This document shows positions 6,956 through 16,470 of a stretch of DNA of 33,002 bases, in pieces; the stretch's first letter is position 1, and each line of letters begins with the position of its first letter. A program made the translations under genes and the position numbers. The DNA is taken from NCBI GenBank assembly GCA_903905335.1, contig CAIVGC010000073.1:1-33002 (forward strand), written 5' to 3'. Under the pieces are notes generated by a model, which was not told the DNA's origin, searched no databases, and saw only the letters and a program-made list of their open reading frames with translations. The stretch comes from an uncultured Methylococcaceae bacterium (GTDB taxonomy: Bacteria; Pseudomonadota; Gammaproteobacteria; Methylococcales; Methylomonadaceae).

Positions 6956-7070
6956 CTCGTAAGATGTATAGAGGCAATAGCCGAAACCCATCATAAACAT
7001 CCAATGTGATTAATGAGTTTTGTTATTTTACCAACCTGATGGGTTTCGCTATTGCTTTACCTATCCTACG
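6956..7070. mobile_element. MITE-like imperfect palindromic element
   Basis: Left arm CTCGTAAGATGTATAGAGGCAATAGCCGAAACCCATCA (6956-6993) is nearly the reverse complement of TGATGGGTTTCGCTATTGCTTTACCTATCCTACG (7037-7070). Confidence 0.8.
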
Positions 7071-7072
7071 AA

Positions 7073-7774
7073 TTACTCGTCTGTCTTTTGTTTTTTATGT
7101 TTCAATGACGACCATCGTTTTTTTACTAGATCTTTAATGCGTGGTGCGTTAAGAAAAATAATAAAGGGAATCACACAACCTACTAGCACGCAGAGTATTA
7201 ATATAGCTGTGGTTAATGAACTCCAATCTACCGGATAGATATCGGCTTTTACTGGGGCGGTTAATCCGGGTATGCTGGGTAAGTCGCCATTGCCGCCATC
7301 AACTTTCAATTGTGCTTTCATGCCTTTTTCCATGTGTTGGGGCAATTCACAATGTACGAGATACGTCTTTTTTAAGCTAGGTACTATCAACGAGGCTTGT
7401 AGCTGGCCTTCGCCATAAAGTTCTAAATGCAGCATGCCATCAGGATATAAATAACCCGGTAAGCCATGTATCATCAATTGATGGCGTATCTGGTCATCAT
7501 TAATAAAAGTGATATTGATTTTAGCGCAGGGTTTAACATTCCATTCTTGTTGATCGAAGGCAAACATCTTGCCGGTAAACTTTTGTGCATGTTGTTGACC
7601 AGCTCGAATAGTAATATCGACGGTTTCTGAAATAGCCGTGCAGTCCCTAGGCAAGGTGTCGCTGTTGGCATTCATAATCATGCCTTTATCATCCATGAGC
7701 ATACCGCCCATTTGCATGGCAGATACCCATGAACTAGCGCAGAGCATGACTAAAGTAAGTGCTAAGGTTTTCAT
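7073..7774 (-). CDS. Membrane-anchored cupredoxin-domain protein
   Basis: 233 aa. Signal peptide, 'FINDDQIRHQLMIHG...YLVHCELPQHMEKGMKAQLKV' (type 1 Cu H..C..H..M ligand set), C-terminal TM helix 'SSLTTAILILCVLVGCVIPFIIFLNA'. 4-nt overlap with the upstream MCO. Confidence 0.85.
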   Translation of the reverse strand: MKTLALTLVMLCASSWVSAMQMGGMLMDDKGMIMNANSDTLPRDCTAISETVDITIRAGQQHAQKFTGKMFAFDQQEWNVKPCAKINITFINDDQIRHQLMIHGLPGYLYPDGMLHLELYGEGQLQASLIVPSLKKTYLVHCELPQHMEKGMKAQLKVDGGNGDLPSIPGLTAPVKADIYPVDWSSLTTAILILCVLVGCVIPFIIFLNAPRIKDLVKKRWSSLKHKKQKTDE

Positions 7775-9429
7775 GGTTGTTTCCGTCTAGCAATAAGCGC
7801 ACTAAAAACTAATAAGGCGATGATCAAGCCAGCCAGCAGGCCGAAGAGGATGATATGAATATAATTCGGAGCGACTAAGCCTGCGTCACCTAGTAAGGCT
7901 GCAAAATCGCCGCTGTTCCATACGGCTTGTTTTTTAGCGTAATAGTCTTTATTAAAGACTTGATCGAATAACTCATCATGCATTTTGGGCATACCTAGGT
8001 CATCAAGATAGTGTTTATAGGCAAGAATAGCCATATTACCACCCGGTTCCATGCCGTCGGTAGTCGTGCCTGTAGGCACATGATCATGAAACATCCACAA
8101 GCCAGGGCCATAGCTATGTAAGCCATCATCTTTGGTTTGTAAGCGTAAGTCGGTGCGTTGCGCTGGGGCGATATCAAAGACATCCCGTGTTATTTGCTGG
8201 CCTTCGGTTAGTTCTACGCCATCTAAGGCCGTGATCGTTGCTTTGTGGCCATGAATATGTAAAGCGATAGAAGAGCGCTGTAAATTGGCGATATGCAGCT
8301 TAATGGTCTCATTTTCCTCAGCGATGATCATAGCGTCACGCAGTGTATAAGGAAAAGAGTGACCGTTGAGCATGAAGTAGTTCTCAAAAGACTCCGTCAT
8401 GTTGTAGTCTCTAGCCATGCGTTGCGCAATGAGTCTAGGGTCAATGGCTGTTTGTATGATAGATGCCAATTTCTTATCAACGGATTGATAATGTAGATCA
8501 TATTCTTGACTGTAAGCTTTTTTGACCGCAGTCGAGGGGTGACGTACTTGTCCTGCGCCTATATTAAAGGTTTGTAGCCAGTTATTGGCTTTGTTTTCTT
8601 CAACGATGAACATGCCATTTAGGCCCATCATAAAATGCTGCGCAGTTTGCACATGGCAGTGATAAAGCATGGTGCCAGCATGTCTAGGCTGTATTTGATA
8701 AGTGTGGCTCTTACCTGGAAAAACCGCATGTTCTTCCATACCATCATTATCTTGGCCTTGGTCATTAAGCCAAGGATGATCTACGCCATGTAAATGTATG
8801 GTGTGCGGTAAGTAATGGGTGTTTTCTAGGGTAATATAAACCTTATCGCCTTGTTCAACGCGGATGATAGGAGAGGGCGCGCGTAATAAAGGATTAGCCA
8901 CTAATGAGTTAAAGTTTTTTAGCGCCATACCACGTGATTTGGGTGCATAGACCCAAAGCCCTGGTTGTATGCCTGGCGCTATATCATAAGTGTTGATTAA
9001 AAACTCACCATCAGGACTGGCGCCGTTAAGTTCAACGACTTCCAGTTTAATGTGAATAATATCTGGATCGCCATCATGATCTAAATCATCGCTTAGGGTG
9101 ATGGCATCTTGAGCAAAATTAGTCTGCATTAAGGTGGACATCGAGACATTATTAGTGCCTTTAACCGAGGTGACAATGTCATAAGGATTATCAGGTTCGC
9201 AGGACGGCGCCGCATCTATGGTAACTCCTTCAATCACTTGCGCAGGCCGCCATTCAGGATGATCATTGGAGCAGGGCTTATTGATACTGCTATTGTCTGA
9301 ACGACTGTAAATAGTCTCAGGAGGGATTATGCCAGCAGGTTCTTGTAATTGAGGGATAACTTTGATAAGAGCCGCGATCAGCACTACAAGCAGCGGTACT
9401 ATCCAGAGCATAACGTATTTAGAGTTCAT
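7771..9429 (-). CDS. Multicopper oxidase (apparently two cupredoxin domains, N- and C-terminal TM segments)
   Basis: Four HxH motifs: 'HTIHLHGVDHPW', 'MLYHCHVQTAQHFMMGLNG', 'IALHIHGHKAT', 'LWMFHDHVPTGTTTDGM'. Hydrophobic N-terminus and C-terminal 'IHIILFGLLAGLIIALLVFSAL'. Confidence 0.9.
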   Translation of the reverse strand: MNSKYVMLWIVPLLVVLIAALIKVIPQLQEPAGIIPPETIYSRSDNSSINKPCSNDHPEWRPAQVIEGVTIDAAPSCEPDNPYDIVTSVKGTNNVSMSTLMQTNFAQDAITLSDDLDHDGDPDIIHIKLEVVELNGASPDGEFLINTYDIAPGIQPGLWVYAPKSRGMALKNFNSLVANPLLRAPSPIIRVEQGDKVYITLENTHYLPHTIHLHGVDHPWLNDQGQDNDGMEEHAVFPGKSHTYQIQPRHAGTMLYHCHVQTAQHFMMGLNGMFIVEENKANNWLQTFNIGAGQVRHPSTAVKKAYSQEYDLHYQSVDKKLASIIQTAIDPRLIAQRMARDYNMTESFENYFMLNGHSFPYTLRDAMIIAEENETIKLHIANLQRSSIALHIHGHKATITALDGVELTEGQQITRDVFDIAPAQRTDLRLQTKDDGLHSYGPGLWMFHDHVPTGTTTDGMEPGGNMAILAYKHYLDDLGMPKMHDELFDQVFNKDYYAKKQAVWNSGDFAALLGDAGLVAPNYIHIILFGLLAGLIIALLVFSALIARRKQP

Positions 9430-9602
9430 TAATAGCGATGAATTTTTATTATAATTAGCGCTATTGTAATGGGCGAACTAAGGAAAACCTAGTGAACTTG
9501 TTTATGATGATTGGCTACCAACTTAAGATGGGACAAGACAGTATTTTAAGTTTTTATCGTTCTCACCCTCTGCGCTCATTGTTATATAGACTCTCAATTC
9601 CC

Positions 9603-9695
9603 GTCATTCCGGCATGGACTGCTGGAATGACGGCTACAGGGATGTATAAAGATTTCCATCCATGGCGCTGGATACCGGCTTCCCTGTCGGTATGG
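9603..9695. repeat. REP/BIME-like double-hairpin repeat, copy 1
   Basis: CGTCATTCCGGCA/TGCTGGAATGACG hairpin, spacer 'ctacagggatgtataaagat', second hairpin ATACCGGC..CGGTAT. Reverse complement of 27257-27351. Confidence 0.85.
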
Positions 9696-9739
9696 TGATG
9701 TTTTTACTGGTGTAGGTACTTATCCCCGAATACTGATAA

Positions 9740-10393
9740 TTACAGGGTAATTACTTCAGTACCTTTGCCAATTAAGATGATGTCGGCAGGTCTCATCGCA
9801 AAAAGACCGACAGTGACTACACCGGTAATGTTATTGATGATTTGTTCTAGTTTAATAGGATCAAGAATAGTAAGATTATGTACGTCGAGTATCACATTGT
9901 GATTGTCAGTAATACAGTTTTCCCGCCATACCGGTTGGCCACCTAATTTAACCAATTCTCTAGCAACGTAACTTCTGGCCATAGGAATAACTTCAACGGG
10001 TAAAGGAAATGCACCGAGTACATCAACGCATTTGCTTTCATCGACGATACAGACGAATTTTTTACTAGCTGCAGCAATAATTTTTTCTCGAGTTAATGCG
10101 CCGCCGCCGCCTTTTATCAAATGTTTATGAGGACTGACTTCATCAGCACCATCGATATAAACATCTAAGGTGCCAACTGCATTTAAATCTAAAACGGGAA
10201 TGCCGACTTTCTTTAAATGTGCGGTACTGACTTCAGAGCTAGATACTGCTCCTTCAATGTTACCTTTAATGTCGGCTAAATAATCAATGAAATGTTTGAC
10301 AGTAGAGCCTGTGCCAATGCCGACGACGGCAACATCTTTAATATAGTGTATGGCTGCGAGCGCTACTTTTTGTTTTAATTCATCTTGAGTCAT
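9740..10393 (-). CDS. rpiA: Ribose-5-phosphate isomerase A
   Basis: '[36 protein letters not shown]...[28 protein letters not shown]' RpiA motifs. The start is best placed at 10393. The track's 55-aa upstream extension reads through a hairpin repeat. Confidence 0.95.
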   Translation of the reverse strand: MTQDELKQKVALAAIHYIKDVAVVGIGTGSTVKHFIDYLADIKGNIEGAVSSSEVSTAHLKKVGIPVLDLNAVGTLDVYIDGADEVSPHKHLIKGGGGALTREKIIAAASKKFVCIVDESKCVDVLGAFPLPVEVIPMARSYVARELVKLGGQPVWRENCITDNHNVILDVHNLTILDPIKLEQIINNITGVVTVGLFAMRPADIILIGKGTEVITL

Positions 10394-10537
10394 GGAAGGT
10401 TCCTGTGAAAGTAATTGGTATGGGATAATACCGCAGAATGGCGCGGAGTTCAGCCGTTTTTTAAACTTTCGTTGTAAGAAAGCTAATAAGTCATGTGGGT
10501 TGGTGCTCTTACAGCCCAAGAATATATCTAGACAATG

Positions 10538-10563
10538 TTGGGTTGCGAAAAGATGCAACCCAA
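10538..10563. repeat. Perfect hairpin repeat (TTGGGTTGC family)
   Basis: TTGGGTTGC (10538-10546) / GCAACCCAA (10555-10563). Confidence 0.85.
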
Positions 10564-10592
10564 CCTACAGTAGTTGATATAACACCGAGGCA

Positions 10593-12860
10593 TTGATGCT
10601 GGTATCTGTACTGTTATTTCTTATTGGGCTCTTAGCTGTTCAGCAGTTTCAGGTATTGCCCAGTCATCTTTGGCTACTAATGGTCAGCCTTTCGGCAGTG
10701 GTTTTTGCAAGCTTGCGTTATTGGCGCTTATTGTTTTTAGTAATGGGTGTTCTGTGGGCGGTGATTTTTGCCATACTACGATTAGCAGATCAACTGCCAG
10801 AAGCACAAGAAGGCATTGATATTGCAGTGAGTGGTTATATAGTTGATTTGCCTGAGCAAGATGACCGGCGTACACGCTTTGATTTTATCGTACAAGAGTC
10901 GGCGCAAAAACTTCCACGCTTATTACGATTAAATTGGTATTATCCTGAGCAGCCTATTAAGGCAGGTCAGCAGTGGTCATTTACAGTTAAGTTAAAGCGA
11001 CCTCATGGTAGTTTCAATCCTGGTGGCTTTGATTATGAGCGCTGGTTATTTACCGAAGGCATAGCTGCTACGGGTTATATACGTCCCAGTCCTAAGCCTG
11101 TGTTGTTGGGTGTTATGTCAGCGTGGCTGCATAGTGCTCAATGGCGACAAATAATTACAGATCGATTGACAGTTGTCGCTAGTGATTGCGCTAATCTAGG
11201 CTTAATAAAAGCACTCACTATTGGTGATGGTAGTGGCATCTCTCAGCATGAATGGGAGGTGTTTCGAAAAACCGGCACTACGCATTTAGTTGTTATTTCA
11301 GGTTCACATGTAGGCTTAATTGCTGGGTTGGTTTATTTCTTAGTACTAAAGCTCTGGGCTAAGACAGGGTTGTTAGCTTATTCGCCGCAACGAGTTGCTG
11401 CGCTTGCAGCAATGTTAACGGCTGTATTTTATGCCGGATTAGCCGGCTTTTCTGTGCCAACCCAGCGTTCAGTGATTATGTTAACGGTGGTGATGCTAGC
11501 TATTAGTTTTCAGCGTAATACTTGGCCTTTTAATACCTTAGCTGTGGCATTATTGCTTGTGATGCTTATCGATCCACTAGCAGCATTGTCTGCGGGCTTT
11601 TGGCTATCCTTTCTGGCGGTCAGTTTAATTATATATACGGTATCTGGTCGCCTAGGCTCATTTGGTTATGTAGTAGAAGTTATCAAAATTAATTGGGCGA
11701 CTTCGGTGGGCTTGGCTCCTTTGTTATTATTCTTTTTTCAACAAGTGTCCTTGATATCACCATTGGCAAATTTTATTGCCGTGCCTGTTATTAGTATATT
11801 AGTGGTGCCAGTGGCCTTGATAGGTGTGTTCTTAATGTTTGCTGTGCCAATCGTTGCGCACTGGTTGTTTATTGCGGCTGATGCTGTTTTACAAGGCTTA
11901 TGGTGGCTATTGTCGACACTGGCGGAGTTGCCGTTAGCCTCTATCAATCACGCGCAGCCTTCGACATGGGCGTTGCTATTTGCCTTGCCGGGTATTTTGT
12001 TAATGTTAGCACCTGCCGGTATGCCGGCACGATGGCTTAGTGCGGTTATGTTTCTACCGTTAATTTTTACTGCACCTAAACTACCTGAGTTAGGTGCGAT
12101 CAAACTCACTGTGTTGGATGTAGGACAAGGCTTGTCTGTGGTGGTGCAAACTACTCATCATAATTTAGTTTATGATACTGGAGCCAAGTTTTCCGCAGAA
12201 AGTGATATGGGGCAAAGTGCTATCTTGCCCTTTTTACGGCAACAAGGTGCCGAGCGCTTAGATGCCTTGGTTGTAAGTCATGGTGATAACGACCATATTG
12301 GCGGTGCGGACTCATTGTTGCATAGCATGCCTACTCAGCAAATATTAACAAGTGCGATTAGACAATTAAGAGCTTATGCACCGCAGGCTTGCGTGGCAGG
12401 ACAAGCTTGGGTTTGGGATGAGGTGAGTTTTACCATGTTATCGCCGCAAATAGAATTTTCTTCAGATAACGATAATTCTTGCGTGCTAAGAATTCAATCG
12501 AAGCAAGGTTCCGTGTTATTAGTCAGTGACATAGAGGCAGCCGCAGAATCTTGGTTGGTAGAGACTTATAGACATGGCTTAAAGTCAGATATTTTAATGG
12601 CGCCACATCACGGAAGTAAAACGTCTTCCACGCTGAGTTTCTTGCAGGCGGTACAGCCTAAGTACGTACTGATTTCTGCCGGATATAAAAATCAATTTGG
12701 CCATCCCACTGCCATCAGCTTACAGCGTTATCAGCAAATCGGTGCTCAATGGTGGAATACAGCAGATAAGGGTGCTCTTATGTTAAGTGAGCAGTTTAGC
12801 GGCTGGGATATACAATCATGGCGTGATAATAATGGTAAATATTTGAATTATAAGCATTAG
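10593..12860 (+). CDS. comEC: ComEC/Rec2 family DNA-uptake channel protein
   Basis: 755 aa. Multi-TM competence domain ('TKTGTTHLVVISGSHVGLIAG'-like block) plus C-terminal metallo-beta-lactamase-like domain 'VVSHGDNDHIGGADSLL...LMAPHHGSKTSS'. Confidence 0.93.
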   Translation: MMLVSVLLFLIGLLAVQQFQVLPSHLWLLMVSLSAVVFASLRYWRLLFLVMGVLWAVIFAILRLADQLPEAQEGIDIAVSGYIVDLPEQDDRRTRFDFIVQESAQKLPRLLRLNWYYPEQPIKAGQQWSFTVKLKRPHGSFNPGGFDYERWLFTEGIAATGYIRPSPKPVLLGVMSAWLHSAQWRQIITDRLTVVASDCANLGLIKALTIGDGSGISQHEWEVFRKTGTTHLVVISGSHVGLIAGLVYFLVLKLWAKTGLLAYSPQRVAALAAMLTAVFYAGLAGFSVPTQRSVIMLTVVMLAISFQRNTWPFNTLAVALLLVMLIDPLAALSAGFWLSFLAVSLIIYTVSGRLGSFGYVVEVIKINWATSVGLAPLLLFFFQQVSLISPLANFIAVPVISILVVPVALIGVFLMFAVPIVAHWLFIAADAVLQGLWWLLSTLAELPLASINHAQPSTWALLFALPGILLMLAPAGMPARWLSAVMFLPLIFTAPKLPELGAIKLTVLDVGQGLSVVVQTTHHNLVYDTGAKFSAESDMGQSAILPFLRQQGAERLDALVVSHGDNDHIGGADSLLHSMPTQQILTSAIRQLRAYAPQACVAGQAWVWDEVSFTMLSPQIEFSSDNDNSCVLRIQSKQGSVLLVSDIEAAAESWLVETYRHGLKSDILMAPHHGSKTSSTLSFLQAVQPKYVLISAGYKNQFGHPTAISLQRYQQIGAQWWNTADKGALMLSEQFSGWDIQSWRDNNGKYLNYKH

Positions 12861-12905
12861 TGAAAGATAATGCCTGTTTTGGATTTTAACTAAAGGCTAC
12901 AAGAG

Positions 12906-13610
12906 ATGGCACAATTTACAGTGACGGGTGATGTTGATCCTTTTTTGCATATTAGTTTGTTACAAGGGGAAAAGATTTATTGCGAATCAAACGCCATGGT
13001 GATGATGGAAAGCACCTTAGAGCTAAAAGGTAAAATGACTGGCGGTATAGGTAGTGCCTTGATGCGTCGCTTTGCAAATGGAGAGTCTTTCTTTCAACAA
13101 CATATTGAAGCGATAAAAGGAGCTGGTGATTGTTTATTGTCGCCGACCTTGCCTGGTGCTATACAAGTATTAGATGTTGGAACCATTAGTTACAAAATTA
13201 CTGATGGTGCTTTTGTTGCGGCAGAAAGTGGCGTGAGTTTGAATGTGAGATCACAAAGTCTAAGTACGGCCATGTTTGGGCAAACAGGCGGTTTCTTTAT
13301 ATGTGAAGCCAGTGGTGTTGGTAAGTTAGCCGTCTCAGGTTTTGGTTCTAGCTTTGTACTCGATGTAGAGCCGGGTAAAGATATTATTATAGATAATGCC
13401 CATGTGGTCGCTTGGGATAGTTCTTTACATCATGAAATCTCGGTAGCGACCCAACAGGCCAGCGGTTTGTTAGGGCAGTTAGTGAACAGTGTCACCAGTG
13501 GTGAAGGTATGGTGTTAAAGTTTTCCGGCAGAGGCAAGGTGGTTATCTGTTCGCGTAACAGAGAAAACTTTATCGCTTGGATGCTTAAAGGTATGCCTGG
13601 TGGTAACTAA
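12906..13610 (+). CDS. AIM24 / TIGR00266 family protein
   Basis: 234 aa. 'YCESNAMVMMESTLELKGKMTGGIGSALMRRFANGESFFQQHIEA...LSPTLPGAIQVLDV' resembles the TIGR00266/AIM24 family. Confidence 0.85.
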   Translation: MAQFTVTGDVDPFLHISLLQGEKIYCESNAMVMMESTLELKGKMTGGIGSALMRRFANGESFFQQHIEAIKGAGDCLLSPTLPGAIQVLDVGTISYKITDGAFVAAESGVSLNVRSQSLSTAMFGQTGGFFICEASGVGKLAVSGFGSSFVLDVEPGKDIIIDNAHVVAWDSSLHHEISVATQQASGLLGQLVNSVTSGEGMVLKFSGRGKVVICSRNRENFIAWMLKGMPGGN

Positions 13611-13649
13611 TTAACAAATAACTCGGAGCTTGGGCGGCGTGCTTTTCGC

Positions 13650-13681
13650 AACCCAACATAATTAGGGTGCAATGTTGGGTT
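13650..13681. repeat. Perfect hairpin repeat (AACCCAACAT family)
   Basis: AACCCAACAT (13650-13659) / ATGTTGGGTT (13672-13681). Confidence 0.85.
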
Positions 13682-13708
13682 AACGATAGAATCGTCAACC
13701 CATGTGTA

Positions 13709-14107
13709 TTAGCTACTTTGATGTTCTATAGCAATGGGTGCGGGCTGAAACAATTCAGCAATCAATTTAAAATAACCTATAAATTGTGGCGGCACAGGTA
13801 TGTTCCAAGCTCTTCCGGTAATATGTGAAAATATATTGGTTAACCAAATGCGGTTAGATTTCGCATCTTGAATTAATAACTGATAAACATTATCTTTGCT
13901 GGCAATGGCAAAATCATTTAGCCAAACTTCAATGGACTCTGCTTCCCCTTCGAGTTTAATATGCACATAGACTTTTCGTGCGTCTATGTCTAATTCGAAA
14001 TCGATTAATTCAGCAATGCCTTTAAGTATGAAATTGGATGTCCAGGTCACCATTAGTTTTGGAGTCCATTTGATAGCTAGTTTGATAAAGCGTGTCTTAA
14101 AACTCAT
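13709..14107 (-). CDS. Uncharacterised protein
   Basis: 132-aa ATG ORF with plausible globular composition. No family recognised. Confidence 0.6.
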   Translation of the reverse strand: MSFKTRFIKLAIKWTPKLMVTWTSNFILKGIAELIDFELDIDARKVYVHIKLEGEAESIEVWLNDFAIASKDNVYQLLIQDAKSNRIWLTNIFSHITGRAWNIPVPPQFIGYFKLIAELFQPAPIAIEHQSS

Positions 14108-14319
14108 GAGTAGCCTTTAATTATTTTATGAAATAGATTTAATACTATACCTTGAATGTAATGCTCAAGTAAAACAGGGTGCTTTATTAAACAGATTCTT
14201 TATAGAGTTCTTGTTCATATTTGAGCGGGGGATAGCGCTACCGAACGTTCGCTAGACTTACTTAAAGGAGTTTCACTATTCCCCAAGCTAATAGTAAGTA
14301 GCCTTAATGTTATGTGGTG

Positions 14320-14448
14320 GAATCGAGGTCTGTAGACTTGATAAATCCATGCAACGCAGCTGCATCAAGGCTAGTCTCTATGACTAGAGTGGGGCTTATA
14401 TGATGGATAAATGTAGCCTAGACTTAGAGGCTAGGCTACATTTTTTTT
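14320..14448 (+). ncRNA. Candidate structured small RNA / multi-hairpin intergenic element
   Basis: Consecutive hairpins CTTGAT/ATCAAG (14337-14342/14364-14369) and CTAGTC/GACTAG (14371-14376/14382-14387), then a terminator-like stem followed by T8 on the + strand. No plus-strand ORF. Confidence 0.35.
14412..14448 (+). terminator. Rho-independent terminator-like hairpin
   Basis: TGTAGCCTAG (14412-14421) / CTAGGCTACA (14431-14440) followed by TTTTTTTT on the + strand. May also act for clpX on the - strand. Confidence 0.75.
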
Positions 14449-14452
14449 GAGC

Positions 14453-15727
14453 TTAGGATTCAGAAGCAGCTAATTTCTTATCAGTTTCATACACTAATAA
14501 AGGTTCTGATTGACCTAAAATAACACTTTCATCGATAACCACTTTGCTGATGTTATCTGCTGACGGTATTTCATACATAGTGTTAAGTAAAACATTTTCG
14601 ACTATTGTTCTAAGTCCGCGAGCACCTGTCTTTCTTTCCATGGCTTTGGTGGCTATGGCTTTTAGTGAGTCTTCTCGGAACTCAAGTTCTGCACCTTCCA
14701 TTTCAAACAAATGTTTGTATTGTTTGATCAGGGCGTTTTTAGGTTCGGTTAAAATTTTAATTAACGCGGCTTCATCGAGTTCTTCTAGGGTTGCGATTAT
14801 AGGCAAGCGACCTACAAACTCAGGAATCAAGCCGTATTTGATTAAATCTTCAGATTCGACTTCGGCAAAGAGTTGGCCAATATTTTTGGATTCATCTTTG
14901 GTTTTAACATCCGCTGAAAAGCCAATGCCGCCTTTTTCTGAACGGGCTTTGATAACACGATCTAAACCAGCAAACGCACCACCTACAATAAATAAAATAT
15001 TAGCGGTGTTGACTTGTAAAAACTCACCTTGTGGATGTTTACGACCACCTTGTGGCGGTACTGATGCAATAGTGCCTTCGATAAGTTTTAGTAATGCTTG
15101 TTGTACACCTTCACCAGAAACATCACGAGTTATAGAGGGATTGTCAGATTTTCTGGAAATCTTATCGATTTCGTCTATGTAAACGATGCCGGTTTCTGCT
15201 TTTTCTACATCATAATCACATTTTTGTAGAATTTTTTGAATAATGTTTTCTACGTCTTCACCGACATAACCGGCTTCTGTTAGTGTAGTGGCATCAGCAA
15301 TAGTAAAAGGTACATCTAAAAGGCGTGCTAGAGTTTCGGCTAACAAGGTTTTGCCTGAGCCAGTTGGACCTATTAGTAAGATATTGCTTTTTGCAAGTTC
15401 AATAGAGTCTTTTTTAGATTTGTTGCGTAAGCGTTTGTAATGATTGTAAACAGCGACCGCTAATATTTTTTTAGCACGATCTTGTCCGATGACATAACCA
15501 TCTAGCTCTTCTTTTATTTCTTTAGGCTTGGGTAAGGAATTGCCAGAAAAAGTCGAGGTCTCATCGTCTAATTCGTCTTTGATAATGTCATTACAAAGTT
15601 CTACACATTCATCACAAACGTAGACAGAAGGCCCGGCAATGAGCTTTCTTACTTCGTGCTGGCTTTTGCCACAAAATGAACAATAAAGTAATTTATCGTC
15701 ATCTTTACTATTTTTATCATTACTCAT
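14453..15727 (-). CDS. clpX: ATP-dependent Clp protease ATP-binding subunit ClpX
   Basis: 424 aa. Zinc finger '[32 protein letters not shown]', '[19 protein letters not shown]'. Confidence 0.98.
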   Translation of the reverse strand: MSNDKNSKDDDKLLYCSFCGKSQHEVRKLIAGPSVYVCDECVELCNDIIKDELDDETSTFSGNSLPKPKEIKEELDGYVIGQDRAKKILAVAVYNHYKRLRNKSKKDSIELAKSNILLIGPTGSGKTLLAETLARLLDVPFTIADATTLTEAGYVGEDVENIIQKILQKCDYDVEKAETGIVYIDEIDKISRKSDNPSITRDVSGEGVQQALLKLIEGTIASVPPQGGRKHPQGEFLQVNTANILFIVGGAFAGLDRVIKARSEKGGIGFSADVKTKDESKNIGQLFAEVESEDLIKYGLIPEFVGRLPIIATLEELDEAALIKILTEPKNALIKQYKHLFEMEGAELEFREDSLKAIATKAMERKTGARGLRTIVENVLLNTMYEIPSADNISKVVIDESVILGQSEPLLVYETDKKLAASES

Positions 15728-15813
15728 TAATCAATCCTCTGCAGTACCAAGTACATAGCTCAAGTTTTCTATATAGCTTAGCTTAGCCGAAATAGCCGAA
15801 TAATACCAATCCG

Positions 15814-16461
15814 TTATAGATCAGTAGTGCTTGCTCTGTTGGCTAATACTTTATCAATGAGGCCATAGCTTACGGCATCATTAGCATTCATAAAGTTATC
15901 TCTATCGGTATCTTGTTGCACTTTTTCTAGTGGTTGGCCGGTGTGGTGAGACATGATGTTATTAAGTTTGTCTCTAATAGACAAAATTTCTTTGGCATGT
16001 ATGTCAAAATCAGACGCTTGACCTTGAAAGCCACCTAAAGGCTGATGGATCATCATTCTTGAGTTAGGTAGGCAAAAACGTTTATCTTTGGCGCCGCCGG
16101 TTAATAATAATGCACCCATGCTTGCCGCTTGACCGATACAGAGCGTACTAACATCAGGTTTAATAAACTGCATGGTGTCATAAATAGACATGCCAGCAGT
16201 TACCGAGCCACCAGGAGAGTTAATATATAGATGAATGTCTTTATCTGGGTTTTCAGATTCTAAAAAAAGCAACTGAGCTACCACTAAGTTAGCCATGTAG
16301 TCTTCTACTTGGCCCACTAAGAAAATAACACGTTCTTTTAAGAGTCTGGAGTAGATGTCGTAAGAGCGTTCGCCTCTTGCGGTTTGCTCGATAACCATGG
16401 GGACTAATCCCCCAGCTGCTTCCAGTGCTCTAGCTTGATTTATTACATGTTGATTATACAT
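15814..16461 (-). CDS. clpP: ATP-dependent Clp protease proteolytic subunit ClpP
   Basis: '[19 protein letters not shown]...[20 protein letters not shown]...[11 protein letters not shown]...[15 protein letters not shown]'. Confidence 0.98.
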   Translation of the reverse strand: MYNQHVINQARALEAAGGLVPMVIEQTARGERSYDIYSRLLKERVIFLVGQVEDYMANLVVAQLLFLESENPDKDIHLYINSPGGSVTAGMSIYDTMQFIKPDVSTLCIGQAASMGALLLTGGAKDKRFCLPNSRMMIHQPLGGFQGQASDFDIHAKEILSIRDKLNNIMSHHTGQPLEKVQQDTDRDNFMNANDAVSYGLIDKVLANRASTTDL

Positions 16462-16470
16462 TGCTAATCC

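Noticed and set aside
7020-7238. 72-aa plus-strand ORF
   Set aside because: Antisense to the cupredoxin gene and the MITE-like arm. No supporting signal.
9492-9698. 68-aa ORF 'VIPAWTAGMTATG'
   Set aside because: Mostly a translation of the REP-like double hairpin at 9603-9695. No coding support.
10393-10558. 55-aa N-terminal extension of RpiA
   Set aside because: RpiA homology starts at Met 10393. The upstream part reads through a palindromic repeat at 10538-10563.
14544-15182. 212-aa plus-strand ORF antisense to clpX
   Set aside because: Serine-rich antisense shadow of a highly conserved gene. Same reasoning for 20300-20743, 19835-20065 and 19046-19300 (antisense groEL) and 20789-21079 (antisense groES).
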